A stretch of DNA of 64,000 bases. It comes from Flavobacterium anhuiense (lineage in GTDB: Bacteria; Bacteroidota; Bacteroidia; Flavobacteriales; Flavobacteriaceae). A model generated the notes under the pieces. The model was not told the origin of the DNA. It was given only the letters and a program-made list of their open reading frames with translations, and did no database searches. Below are positions 18,952-27,741 of the stretch, one piece after another (the first letter of the stretch is position 1; each line of letters opens with the position of its first letter). A program made the position numbers and the translations under genes. The stretch covers positions 124,001-188,000 of the forward strand of contig NZ_JUIV01000003.1 of assembly GCF_004151235.1 (NCBI RefSeq). Reading direction: 5' to 3'.

Positions 18952-20655
18952 ATGAAGTTAATTAATAGTTTCTTGATTTTTTTGTTCTTTTTTGTAAGCT
19001 GCAAATCTGCAAAAGAATATAAGAATTCTAACAGAATTTTAAGTTCTGAAAACAGTCCTAAAACAATGTCATTAAAAAATTGGTATCAAAAAGATTACCA
19101 AGAAGATACTATTCCAGGTATTTCACTAGATAAATGGTATCGTTTAAATAAAAAGAAACCAGAAAATAAAAATATTATAGTAGCTGTAATAGATACTCAA
19201 ATTGATATAAATCATGAAGATTTAAAAGGACAGTTTTGGATAAACAACAAGGAAATTCCAAATAATGCAATTGATGATGATCAGAATGGCTATCTAGATG
19301 ATATTAATGGATGGAGTTTTACAGGAACTAAAAGTGGCGGTTATGTAGTCTGGAATAGATATGAATACGTCCGCATTCTACAAGAATGGACTCCCCTATT
19401 TAAATATAAAACAGAATCTCAAATTGATTCTAAAGATTTATACAAATACAATGAATATCAAAGAGCTTTAAAGAAATTTGAAGAAAAAGACAAATTTTAC
19501 AAGAATTGGTTAAAATCATTAGATCATAATGTTGCTATTTATCCTTTAGTGAAAGATACGTTAAAACATTTTTTCCCTAAAGAAGATTATACCTACAAGC
19601 AATTGGATAGTCTCTATAAAAAATATAAAATAAATGATAAAAGATATCGACAAAGAAGAGATGACGGCGATACAGATTTAGGAGCCCTAATTTCTTATAT
19701 GATGGTTAGTTTAGAAGTTGATCAAAATTCATTACAAGACATATTGGACCAACAAACTCAACTTGATTCTATAGTAAACAAAAACCTGAACGTAAATTAT
19801 AACGAACGCCTTTCTATTGGTGACAACCCAAATATTTTAGAAAAAGGTTATGGCAATAATAAGATTAGCAATACCATAGAAGGTGTCAGAACCATTCAAG
19901 ATCATAATACTATGGTTTCGGGAATTCTTGCAGCTAACAGAAATAATAATATCGGAATAAAAGGCATTGCAGATATAAAAATTATGCCTCTAAATATTTC
20001 TCCTTCTGGAGATGAGCATGATAAAGATATTGCAATGGCAGTTCGTTATGCCGTTGATAATGGAGCCAAAATAATTAATATGTCTTTTGGAAAAGAATTT
20101 TCACTGCATAAAGATTGGGTATCTGATGCTTTTAAATATGCCGAAGAACATAATGTCCTTTTAGTTCACAGTGCAGGAAACGATAGTGAAGATTTAGACA
20201 ATGTAATTCACTACCCTAATGACCAAAACTATGAAGGCATTAGAGGGATCTGTAATAATTTTATTAATGTTGGTTCAACTACTAAAAATTTAGGAGAAAA
20301 ATTAGTCTCTGATTACTCTAATTACGGTAAGGAAAATGTAGACTTATTTGCTCCTGGAGAAGATATTTATACCACAGGAGCAGGAAACATATATAAAACA
20401 GATTCTGGAACTTCATTTTCAGCGCCTATGGTATCTGGAACTGCTGCAATAATTTGGTCTTATTATCCAAATCTTACAGCAGCTCAGGTCAAACAAATCA
20501 TTATGGATTCAGGGACTGTTTATACAATAGACGTAATATTGCCAGGAACTGAAGACAAAAAAGTTCCGTTTTCTGAATTATCTAAATCAGGAAAAGTTCT
20601 AAATGTTTACAATGCAATGCAACTCGCAGAAAAGGTCAGCAAGAAAAAGAAATGA
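18952..20655 (+). CDS. S8 subtilisin-like lipoprotein protease of the RiPP operon
   Basis: 567 residues. Lipoprotein signal MKLINSFLIFLFFFVSC. Subtilisin catalytic boxes are in order: Asp in VAVIDTQIDINHEDL (near residue 83), His in DHNTMVSGILAA (HNTM replaces the usual HGTH but the catalytic His is kept), Asn in SAGNDSED and Ser in GTSFSAPMVSGTAA. A long insertion (about 105-310) separates the Asp and His boxes. Membrane-anchored S8 proteases in lanthipeptide operons (LanP role) remove leaders, and that job is inferred here. The stop overlaps the next start by 4 bp (ATGA), showing translational coupling. Confidence 0.88.
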   Translation: MKLINSFLIFLFFFVSCKSAKEYKNSNRILSSENSPKTMSLKNWYQKDYQEDTIPGISLDKWYRLNKKKPENKNIIVAVIDTQIDINHEDLKGQFWINNKEIPNNAIDDDQNGYLDDINGWSFTGTKSGGYVVWNRYEYVRILQEWTPLFKYKTESQIDSKDLYKYNEYQRALKKFEEKDKFYKNWLKSLDHNVAIYPLVKDTLKHFFPKEDYTYKQLDSLYKKYKINDKRYRQRRDDGDTDLGALISYMMVSLEVDQNSLQDILDQQTQLDSIVNKNLNVNYNERLSIGDNPNILEKGYGNNKISNTIEGVRTIQDHNTMVSGILAANRNNNIGIKGIADIKIMPLNISPSGDEHDKDIAMAVRYAVDNGAKIINMSFGKEFSLHKDWVSDAFKYAEEHNVLLVHSAGNDSEDLDNVIHYPNDQNYEGIRGICNNFINVGSTTKNLGEKLVSDYSNYGKENVDLFAPGEDIYTTGAGNIYKTDSGTSFSAPMVSGTAAIIWSYYPNLTAAQVKQIIMDSGTVYTIDVILPGTEDKKVPFSELSKSGKVLNVYNAMQLAEKVSKKKK

Positions 20656-21737
20656 AATCACAGTTTAAAATTTCATCCTTTTCACAATTTGTACTGAGAA
20701 CACCTTTGTTTCCTATTTCATTTTATTTGGATCTTCTCAATAATTACAATTATGAAAAGGCAATTGCTATTTACCAAAATGCATTAATCAAAGAAGCGTT
20801 AAATCTAGCATCGCCAGAACTAGTAAATGAACTTAACAAATGGAAGACTTTTAAAGCTGATTCTTTTAATGAAAAAAAATTAGCTTTAGAATTTACTTTA
20901 CTCAAGTACATTGCAAGAATGTCTTCAAGATGCACACCTTTTGGGCTGTTTGCTGGATGTTCTGTTGGGGAAATTAATACTGAAACTAATGTAATACTAG
21001 ATTTGCCTGAAAAATACAAACGGTTTACTCAATTTGATATGCAATTCTGGGTAGCGTTACTTCAAAATATTGCTAAACGAAAAACAGCAATTTTTCACTT
21101 AAAATATTATCCTAATTCTTCTATTTATGAATTTGGTGATTTTTACAGATACATTGAATACAAATACATAAAGACTAAACGCGAACACAGTATTACATCT
21201 TTGCGAAAATCTGATGCATTAAAAGAAATAATATTAAAAGCGAAATCAGGCTTAACTGTAGATGCAATGGTTTCTGTTTTAGCAGACGATGACTCTGAAA
21301 AGGAAGAAGCCTATGAGTTTATAATGCACCTTATAAACTTCCAATTTTTAGTAAGCGAAATAGAAGCCACTGTAACCAGTAATAATGAATTCGAAAGGGT
21401 TTTAACAATTTTAAAAAATGTTCCAGACCTAAAAAAAGAATATCAATTTTTAAAAAACATAAATAAACAAGTTTTAGATTTAGATACTTCTTTAATTCCA
21501 TCCGAAAACCAATACAAAAAAATCAAACAAAATATATTGGAAGAAGGATTTGAATATGATGAAAAATATCTGTTTCAAACCGATTTAACCACAACCCCTC
21601 TATCAAATAGTTTAAATGCAAGTGTTACAAAAAAAGTAACTAAAGGACTTCGTTTTTTAAATGGCATACAGCCTAAAAAAGAATCTAATAATCTTAAGGC
21701 ATTTATTAAAGCATTCTCTAAAAGATATGAATATTAA
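20652..21737 (+). CDS. Lantibiotic dehydratase, N-terminal piece (LanB glutamylation domain, part 1)
   Basis: 361 residues. Opens with the canonical LanB start FVLRTPLFPISFY and carries SSRCTPFGLFAGCSVGEI (TPFGLFAG at 95-102), a hallmark of the tRNA-Glu-dependent glutamylation domain. It stops at a TAA (21735-21737) just after FIKAFSKRYEY. The next gene continues in the same reading frame one codon later with MPLMTILDTESGLGYP. In family members these stretches are contiguous (..RYx..VPLlevLDpexGiGYP). It is therefore either a nonsense-split gene or a naturally coupled split. Confidence 0.85.
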   Translation: MKSQFKISSFSQFVLRTPLFPISFYLDLLNNYNYEKAIAIYQNALIKEALNLASPELVNELNKWKTFKADSFNEKKLALEFTLLKYIARMSSRCTPFGLFAGCSVGEINTETNVILDLPEKYKRFTQFDMQFWVALLQNIAKRKTAIFHLKYYPNSSIYEFGDFYRYIEYKYIKTKREHSITSLRKSDALKEIILKAKSGLTVDAMVSVLADDDSEKEEAYEFIMHLINFQFLVSEIEATVTSNNEFERVLTILKNVPDLKKEYQFLKNINKQVLDLDTSLIPSENQYKKIKQNILEEGFEYDEKYLFQTDLTTTPLSNSLNASVTKKVTKGLRFLNGIQPKKESNNLKAFIKAFSKRYEY

Positions 21738-21740
21738 GAA

Positions 21741-22856
21741 ATGCCGTTAATGACGATTTTAGATACAGAATCTGGATTAGGTTATCCAATAAATCATGAT
21801 ATGAATGATTCGCACGAAATACTGGAGACTTTCTCTTTTAAACAGAAAAGAGATAAAAACGAAAATCAAGTTTGGACCACCTATGATTTTATTTTAGAGA
21901 AAAAACTTCAAGAATGTCTTTCAAAAAATCAAATAAAAATAGAATTATCAGAAAGCGATTTTCCTGATTTTGATGCTAATTTTGATTATACTCCCGTCAC
22001 ATTTTCAGCACTGATTGAAATTCACAGTAATGAAAAATTAACCATTGAATCTTCAGGGAATATAAGCGCCGCGAAGTTTTTGGGGCGATTTTGTAATGGA
22101 AATTCTGAGATCCATAAGCTGACCCAAGAAATTATTCAAAAAGAACAAAACTATCACCATGATAAAATTTTAGCTGAAATTGTTCATATACCTCAGTCCA
22201 GAACGGGAAATATTTTACGGAGACCTGTTTTAAGAAATCATGAAATTGCCTATTTGGCAAATTCAGGTATTGAAAAGAAAAACACTATCGATTTAAATGA
22301 TTTGTTTGTGTCCATTAGAAACAATAAAATTACATTACGTTCTAAGAAACATGATAAAGAAATTATTCCTTGTCTCTCAAACGCTCACAACTTTTACAAT
22401 AATTCTTTGCCGGTATATCATTTTTTATGCGACTTACAGGCACAAAACATAAAGCCAATATTTAGTTTTAATTGGGGAATTTTAGAATCACATTATAATT
22501 ACTTTCCTAGAGTTGAATACAACGAAATTATACTTTCAAAAGCAAAATGGATAATTACTAAAGAAGAAACAGCTTCCTTTTTAAAATTAAGTGGCAAAGA
22601 TTTGTTTGAAGCATTCTCAAATTGGAGAATCAGCAAAGATATTCCATGTCTCGTTAATTGGGTTAATTCTGACAATACCTTGTTATTAGATTTTCAAACA
22701 GAAATTGGAATTCAATTGTTTTTAAAGTCAGTTAGAAATAGAGACAAAATTGTTTTAGAAGAATTTCTATTTGCTGGCGAATCTATTGTAAAAAACAGTG
22801 CAGGAGAAGGCTTTACCAATCAATTTATAGTATCCTTTTTCAAACAGCAAGAATAA
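21741..22856 (+). CDS. Lantibiotic dehydratase, second piece (LanB glutamylation domain, part 2)
   Basis: 371 residues, same frame as the preceding gene, separated only by TAA-GAA. Begins inside the conserved LanB motif PLMTILDTESGLGYP and includes FPRVEYNEIILSKAKWII, the usual P.v.y...vls...W motif. Together with part 1 it makes about 733 residues, the size of an entire PF04738 glutamylation domain. Reinitiation at the ATG 3 bp after the stop could supply both halves. Ends with a 1-bp overlap (TAATG) into the elimination-domain gene. Confidence 0.83.
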   Translation: MPLMTILDTESGLGYPINHDMNDSHEILETFSFKQKRDKNENQVWTTYDFILEKKLQECLSKNQIKIELSESDFPDFDANFDYTPVTFSALIEIHSNEKLTIESSGNISAAKFLGRFCNGNSEIHKLTQEIIQKEQNYHHDKILAEIVHIPQSRTGNILRRPVLRNHEIAYLANSGIEKKNTIDLNDLFVSIRNNKITLRSKKHDKEIIPCLSNAHNFYNNSLPVYHFLCDLQAQNIKPIFSFNWGILESHYNYFPRVEYNEIILSKAKWIITKEETASFLKLSGKDLFEAFSNWRISKDIPCLVNWVNSDNTLLLDFQTEIGIQLFLKSVRNRDKIVLEEFLFAGESIVKNSAGEGFTNQFIVSFFKQQE

Positions 22857-23728
22857 TGCAGAGAAATTTTTGTTTAGGAAGTGAATGGCTGTATTATAAA
22901 ATTTATACAGGAGTTCAAACAACTGATTTGGTTTTACTAGAAAAACTATATCCTGCTATTTTACAATTAAAAAAGAAAAAAATCATCCAAAAATGGTTCT
23001 TTATTCGATACAAGGATACTGACACACATTTTAGAATCCGATTTCTGGTAGAAAACAGAAAGGATTTAGCAAAAATAATTCAAATGCTTTATCGTCCGAT
23101 AAATGAATTACTCCAAGAAAATTTGGCATGGCAAATTCAAACCGATACTTATAAAAGAGAACTGGAAAGATACGGTCAAACCACTATTGAAGGTTCTGAA
23201 TTTTTGTTTTGGAAGGATAGTGAATTGGCGATTCAATATCTTTCGCTAAAAAAAACATTTGCCAAAAAAGAAATGGAACTGTTGTTCAGTTTCTGTTCTA
23301 TTGATTCTTTTTTAAATTCTTTTTCTTTGTCGATTTTAGATAAGTATAATTTAATGGATAGATTGCAGCAATCTTTTAAAGAAGAATTTGGGGCAGATAA
23401 AATATTAAAAAAAGAACTTGATAAAAAATACAGAGAGATCGTTGCCGAACTTGGATGCTTTTTAAGAGAAGAAACTAAAAAAGATTTTCTTGATTTTTTC
23501 GAAATCATTGAAGAAAAACAAATTCAAATCGCAGAAAAGGCATTAGAAATAAAAAATGCAATCCAAATTGATCTTTATAGCTTTTTAGCTAGCCATATCC
23601 ACATGATGATTAACAGGCAATATACGTCTAAACAAAGAATGTATGAGCTAATTATCTATGATCATCTATACAGATATTATAAAACTTTAAAGTATGAAAA
23701 AACGAATTCTCTTAAGTTAACACTATAG
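22856..23728 (+). CDS. Thiopeptide/lantibiotic-type elimination-domain protein (stand-alone LanB C-terminal domain)
   Basis: 290 residues matching the SpaB_C / thiopeptide-type bacteriocin biosynthesis domain. It opens WLYYKIYTG, continues WFFIRYKDTDTHFRIRF (R51, H58, R60, R62, the usual glutamate-elimination site region) and closes with SHIHMMINRQYTSKQRMYELIIYDHLYRYY. It would eliminate glutamate from glutamylated Ser/Thr to give Dha/Dhb. As a separate gene this parallels the split LanB systems of Bacteroidota such as pinensin. The reading frame appears intact and the terminator at 23817-23848 ends the operon. Confidence 0.88.
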   Translation: MQRNFCLGSEWLYYKIYTGVQTTDLVLLEKLYPAILQLKKKKIIQKWFFIRYKDTDTHFRIRFLVENRKDLAKIIQMLYRPINELLQENLAWQIQTDTYKRELERYGQTTIEGSEFLFWKDSELAIQYLSLKKTFAKKEMELLFSFCSIDSFLNSFSLSILDKYNLMDRLQQSFKEEFGADKILKKELDKKYREIVAELGCFLREETKKDFLDFFEIIEEKQIQIAEKALEIKNAIQIDLYSFLASHIHMMINRQYTSKQRMYELIIYDHLYRYYKTLKYEKTNSLKLTL

Positions 23729-23765
23729 CAAACATTCTAAAATTCACACGCTGTTCATCCTTTTT

Positions 23766-23809
23766 AAATCATCACAAAAGCGGTTCGAAAATTGTCCCGT
23801 TAGGGCTAC
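23766..23809 (+). repeat. 44-bp interspersed repeat, copy 2
   Basis: Same layout as 9648-9691: AAATCATCA, a 15-bp variable part, then AATTGTCCCGTTAGGGCTAC, followed by a terminator. Confidence 0.65.
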
Positions 23810-23816
23810 TAAGTAA

Positions 23817-23848
23817 AACACCACTTCTACAAGTGGTGTTTTTTTTGT
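23817..23848. terminator. Terminator of the RiPP operon
   Basis: AACACCACTT-CTAC-AAGTGGTGTT followed by T8. Confidence 0.9.
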
Positions 23849-23901
23849 TTATACCAAGCCTATTTTATATTTAGCATCAATTACTCTTTAATTTATGTCC
23901 A

Positions 23902-24378
23902 CTATAAACACAGGCCAAAATAATGAAAAAACACGCTGCATAAGGAAGATAAAGATCTTATATTGTTCCAAAAATTCCAGCGGTCTTCGAAGATATTTCT
24001 CATTTGCCTCACACTTGTGTTTGAGGCACTTGTAAGATCAAACAACTCCAGGGTATTATTCAGAGGAACATTTACAAACACGGTTACAGCAAACACACCA
24101 AGTGAATAAAATAATGTAGCTGTCAAGAGCAACAGAAACGACGTTTTTTTGTAGTGCAGAAAACTGGTAATTGGGAGCATAATCAACGTTCCGAAAAAAC
24201 AAATGAAAAATGGTATATTCTGAATCTCTCGATTGATGTTCTGCATGGCATTTAGAAATTCCTTATCGTTTAGTTTTCCTAATCCCAAACTCACCGAAAT
24301 CGAGTATGAAAAGAAAAGCCCAGCCATTAATGCTGTTGTCGTTGCCGTAATAATTAGTAGAATATTTGATGCTTTCAT
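23902..24378 (-). CDS. DUF1772 (anthrone-oxygenase-like) membrane protein, C-terminus probably frameshifted
   Basis: 158 residues, four hydrophobic segments, with FEDRWNFWNNIRSL near the end as in the DUF1772 family. The last residues (SVFFHYFGLCL) break the expected final helix. One base less in the A6 run at 23926-23931 would give FIILACVYSGHKLKS and a stop at 23877, a better family ending. Probably a homopolymer frameshift or sequencing slip; the protein may still work. It shares the strand with the NAD(P)-binding gene (start of this gene 1 bp after that stop). Confidence 0.7.
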   Translation of the reverse strand: MKASNILLIITATTTALMAGLFFSYSISVSLGLGKLNDKEFLNAMQNINREIQNIPFFICFFGTLIMLPITSFLHYKKTSFLLLLTATLFYSLGVFAVTVFVNVPLNNTLELFDLTSASNTSVRQMRNIFEDRWNFWNNIRSLSSLCSVFFHYFGLCL

Positions 24379-24379
24379 T

Positions 24380-25006
24380 TTAATTGGAAATACTAACGGT
24401 TCTTTTTAAATATTCATTGGTATTTAGTTGACGTATCATAAAATCGGCAACTTCCTTACGGGCAATTTTTAGATTGAGTTTTTTAAAACTTCCGTCAAAA
24501 CCTATGCGATACGTATTGGTAATTTGGTCATCTGTAAAAGCACTAGGCCTAACAATTGTATAATCCAAATTACTGTCCAAAATATATTTTTCTTGCAATT
24601 TATGGTCTTGAAATGCTTTTTTTAGCAACATCCCGAACATAACATGTTTCCAGATAAAATTAAGATTTCCATAGCTTTCGCCCAAGCCGAGCGTCGTTTG
24701 GCAAATCAACCTATTTAATCCTTTTTTTCTCATGGCTTCAATAATTTTTTTTGTTCCTTCTGCACGTATTTTGCCTTTTCTACCATCGCCTAAGGCACAA
24801 AAAACTGCTTCTTGACCATGCAACGCGTTTTCAACATCATTCAAACTCAAAACATCACCTACATGAATATGAAGGTTAGGATGAGAAATAGTTTGCAGTT
24901 TTTGCGGATCACGAACAAAAGCTGTTACTTCATCACCATTTTTTAATGCTTGTTTTACGATTTCAATGCCAACTGTACCCGTGGCTCCAAAGATTATTAC
25001 TTTCAT
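24380..25006 (-). CDS. NAD(P)H-binding atypical SDR protein
   Basis: 208 residues. Rossmann motif GATGTVG at 7-13, DV..LNDVENAL and CALGDGRKG in place of the usual catalytic Tyr/Lys pair, and a C-terminal EVADFMIRQL helix. This is the NmrA/BVR-B-like 'NAD(P)-binding' family often fused or paired with DUF1772 and AraC genes in redox-responsive operons. The substrate is unknown. It is transcribed with the DUF1772 gene and follows an AraC regulator on the same strand (81-bp gap). Confidence 0.88.
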   Translation of the reverse strand: MKVIIFGATGTVGIEIVKQALKNGDEVTAFVRDPQKLQTISHPNLHIHVGDVLSLNDVENALHGQEAVFCALGDGRKGKIRAEGTKKIIEAMRKKGLNRLICQTTLGLGESYGNLNFIWKHVMFGMLLKKAFQDHKLQEKYILDSNLDYTIVRPSAFTDDQITNTYRIGFDGSFKKLNLKIARKEVADFMIRQLNTNEYLKRTVSISN

Positions 25007-25086
25007 TTTGTATCAATTTTTAAGATTAGTGATACAAAATTCCAATAGATAAATGTTCTAAAATAGAATAAAAGCGACAGTGATAA

Positions 25087-25857
25087 TTATTTCTCAAATG
25101 ATTTTGGAGTTTTACCAGTAAAAGCCTTAAAAACTTTTATAAAATGAGATTGATCTGAAAACCCATTTTCATATACAATGTCGGTATGTTTTTCATAATC
25201 TTTAACCGTCAATTGATCCAATGAGGCTTGAAATTGGATAATCTTAGCAAACTGTTTAGGAGTAAGTCCTGTTTCAGTCAGAAATCTTCGCTCAAAGGTG
25301 CGAATATTGAACTTTAATTTACTAGCAATCGAGCGGATACTTTCTTGACCTTTTGTTTGAAAAATGTATTCTATACCTTGCCGTATTTCAAAATCAAGGT
25401 TTTCCTTTTTCTTTTCAAAATACCGTAAAAGCAATTTTGATATAATTTCAATTTTATCAAAATTGCTTTTACTCAATTCCAATTGTTTTTTGAGCCACTT
25501 TATATCTTCTTCAGTATCATCAAAGTAATAGCAATTATCGTTAATACTCTGAGGTTGTATATCGAAAAATGTCTTCAAAACATAGGGATAGAGCTGAAAA
25601 ACGATAATAAGAAACGCGCCCGAAATCTCAAGCTCAATTGGTAGAATTGTTTGGCCATATAGAAAAACTTCTGGCATCTTTTTATCGTGAGGCTTTACAA
25701 CCAATCCGTGATCGGTTTGCTGAAACATCAAACCTGGACAGCCGTCTGCAAAAAAAGGTAATGTTGTATGTATATTTTTATCTCCATTTTCAAACACCCA
25801 TATGTTTTTCACAAAAAGCGAAATAGAGTCTTCGGGAACAATATTTTGATAGTTCAT
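25087..25857 (-). CDS. AraC-family transcriptional regulator (DUF6597-type sensor)
   Basis: 256 residues. The N-terminal beta-rich domain with FADGCPGLMFQQ and VFLYGQT is of the DUF6597 type. The C-terminal HTH domain is SIRSIASKLKFNIRTFERRF followed by YENGFSDQSHFIKVFKAFTG and TPKSF. It sits just upstream of the NAD(P)-binding/DUF1772 pair on the same strand and probably controls that pair. Upstream sequence (25858-26093) is a plain AT-rich divergent promoter region shared with the ThuA gene; I see no operator there. Confidence 0.88.
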   Translation of the reverse strand: MNYQNIVPEDSISLFVKNIWVFENGDKNIHTTLPFFADGCPGLMFQQTDHGLVVKPHDKKMPEVFLYGQTILPIELEISGAFLIIVFQLYPYVLKTFFDIQPQSINDNCYYFDDTEEDIKWLKKQLELSKSNFDKIEIISKLLLRYFEKKKENLDFEIRQGIEYIFQTKGQESIRSIASKLKFNIRTFERRFLTETGLTPKQFAKIIQFQASLDQLTVKDYEKHTDIVYENGFSDQSHFIKVFKAFTGKTPKSFEK

Positions 25858-26093
25858 ATTATTATAATTACCTATTTATAAAATAATTGCTAATGAGATT
25901 TTATACATCAAATATCTGATTTTTTTCCAAAACGCAAATTTCTAGACATTTATGAAGCTTTTCAATTGTCAACAGCAGTAATATCAATAGTAACTTATAT
26001 AGATTATTTAAAACGAGCTATTTTGTAATAGCCTAGAAAACACACTCAACAGAAATATTTTTTTTCTATCTTCCCAAAATAAAATCATATAAA

Positions 26094-26858
26094 ATGAACC
26101 ACCTGTTTTCAATAAAAAAATCATTTTTATTCAGCTTCATTCTGCTAACAAGCTATTTTCTAGTTTCTTTTCATATCAACAACAAAGAACAAAGCACTTC
26201 TTATAAAACCAAAAAAGTACTAATTTTTTCTAAAACTAATGGCTTCAGACATGAAAGCATTCCCGCTGGAATTGCAGCGATAAAAAAACTGGGGGAAGAA
26301 AATCATTTTATTGTAGATGCTACTGAAGACTCTCTGGCAATTAATTCAAAAAACTTAAAACAATATCAAGCCGTTATATTTTTAAGTGCCTCAGGTTATG
26401 TTTTAGGCGAAAGTCAAAAATTGGCTTTACAAAAATTCATAGAAAACGGAAATGGTTTTGTCGGCATTCATTCGGCCACAAACTGTGAGCCAGACTGGTC
26501 TTGGTACACAGAAATGATCGGCGGAATTTTTGAAGGACATCCTGAGCCACAAATTGCAAAACTTATAATCGTAAATCATGAACATCCGTCTACAAAGCAT
26601 CTTCCGACAATTTGGGAACGAAAAGACGAATGGTACAATTTTAAATATTTGAATCCAGACGTAAATGTGCTTATAAAAATTGACGAATCTTCATATAAAG
26701 GCGGTAAACATGGCGATAATCATCCTTTGGCATGGTATCACGAATATGATGGCGGCAGGGTATTTTACACTGCTTTAGGACATAGCTCTGAAAGTTACAA
26801 TGATCCTCTTTTTGTACAGCATTTACTTGGTGGAATAACTTATGCTATTGGTAGATAA
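26094..26858 (+). CDS. Secreted ThuA-domain protein
   Basis: 254 residues. Signal peptide over the first ~30 residues, then a complete ThuA fold (PF06283) with VLIFSKTNGFRHESIPAG, VGIHSATNCEPDW, ERKDEWYNF and DGGRVFYTALGHS. ThuA domains resemble glutamine amidotransferases and are associated with carbohydrate (trehalose-type sugar) metabolism. The exact reaction is not established. Single gene. Confidence 0.9.
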   Translation: MNHLFSIKKSFLFSFILLTSYFLVSFHINNKEQSTSYKTKKVLIFSKTNGFRHESIPAGIAAIKKLGEENHFIVDATEDSLAINSKNLKQYQAVIFLSASGYVLGESQKLALQKFIENGNGFVGIHSATNCEPDWSWYTEMIGGIFEGHPEPQIAKLIIVNHEHPSTKHLPTIWERKDEWYNFKYLNPDVNVLIKIDESSYKGGKHGDNHPLAWYHEYDGGRVFYTALGHSSESYNDPLFVQHLLGGITYAIGR

Positions 26859-26975
26859 AATCCTAACTATTAGCCTCAATGCTTTATAAAAATTCTATTG
26901 TTTTAAATAAAGAAAATATTGCAGATTTATACAATAACGGTAATACTTCTTTTTTGCTTAAATCTCATTTATTTT

Positions 26976-27128
26976 CTAATGATTTGCAAAATAAAGGGTT
27001 TCTCCAAAAAATTTTCCAGCAAAATAAAATATTAAAGCACACAGAATACTAATATAAATTATAGCAAATAGTTTTTTATGTTTCTTACCTAAAAGAAGAT
27101 TTTCAATAAAAGATTCTTTTTTTTTCAT
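26976..27128 (-). CDS. Tiny membrane peptide A
   Basis: 50 residues: basic N-terminus (MKKKESFIENLLLGKKHKK), one transmembrane segment (LFAIIYISILCALIFYF), then AGKFFGETLYFANH. Its tail G-K-F-F-G-E-T-L-Y aligns with the tails of the two peptides encoded just upstream (GEIFGRALA and GYIIGSTYK), which argues for real genes. No family is recognised. A plus-strand frame overlaps it but shows no protein-like features. Confidence 0.5.
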   Translation of the reverse strand: MKKKESFIENLLLGKKHKKLFAIIYISILCALIFYFAGKFFGETLYFANH

Positions 27129-27193
27129 TTTTAACCATACAAGCAAAACACAAATTCACTTATAGAAAATTTAATTATTCCCAGTCCAAAATA

Positions 27194-27310
27194 CTAATTT
27201 GCTAATGCTCTACCAAAAATCTCTCCCTTATTAAAAACATAAAGCAAAAACAACAGAGTAACAAAAGTTGCAAACAAAATATTAAACAAATTGCTTTTTA
27301 AAAATCTCAT
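27194..27310 (-). CDS. Tiny membrane peptide B
   Basis: 38 residues: MRFLKSN, transmembrane LFNILFATFVTLLFLLYVF, then NKGEIFGRALAN. Same architecture and GxxxG tail as peptides A and C, same strand, 65 bp from A. Function unknown; possibilities include a small toxin, a secretion accessory or a signal peptide. Confidence 0.5.
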   Translation of the reverse strand: MRFLKSNLFNILFATFVTLLFLLYVFNKGEIFGRALAN

Positions 27311-27373
27311 ATTCTATTTTTTTTCTGTTATAAATCCGTAGCATTTCTTGACTAGCTAAAGACTAAAAATAAA

Positions 27374-27475
27374 TTACTTTTTATAAGTAGAACCGATAAT
27401 ATACCCCAATAAATATATAAACAAAGAAAACAATATTATAATCCTTACTACTTTTAACATTTTTGATGATTGCAT
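27374..27475 (-). CDS. Tiny membrane peptide C
   Basis: 33 residues (or 28 from the second ATG at 27460): MQSSKMLKVVR, transmembrane IIILFSLFIYLL, then GYIIGSTYKK. Third member of the A/B/C series, on the same strand, 63 bp from B. Confidence 0.45.
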   Translation of the reverse strand: MQSSKMLKVVRIIILFSLFIYLLGYIIGSTYKK

Positions 27476-27741
27476 ATTATTAATATATTTTTATCTATTA
27501 ATGTACAGCGTTATAGCTTTCTAACAATTAAAACCAAGATAAAAAAACTAATGTGAAAACACTTTTTGATTATAAAAAACAAACAATCATTCTACCTATC
27601 GACCAGTTATCCTAATATTCTACTAAGTTTAGAAGGGAAGTCAAAAAGACTATCCCCTCTATTATTCATATTTTTGATGTTTCTATTAATTTAGCTAGTT
27701 ACCTCATTATATTGCAAAACACCAAATCTGGAATATTATCA

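Noticed and set aside
26879..27052. Plus-strand frame of 57 codons (MLYKNSIVLNKEN...)
   Set aside because: Overlaps tiny peptide A on the other strand, has no repeat relatives or family features, and is not supported by a promoter.
27600..27680. Hairpin AGGGAAGTC/GACTATCCCCT as a terminator
   Set aside because: Stem has mismatches and no T-run on either strand at the right side.
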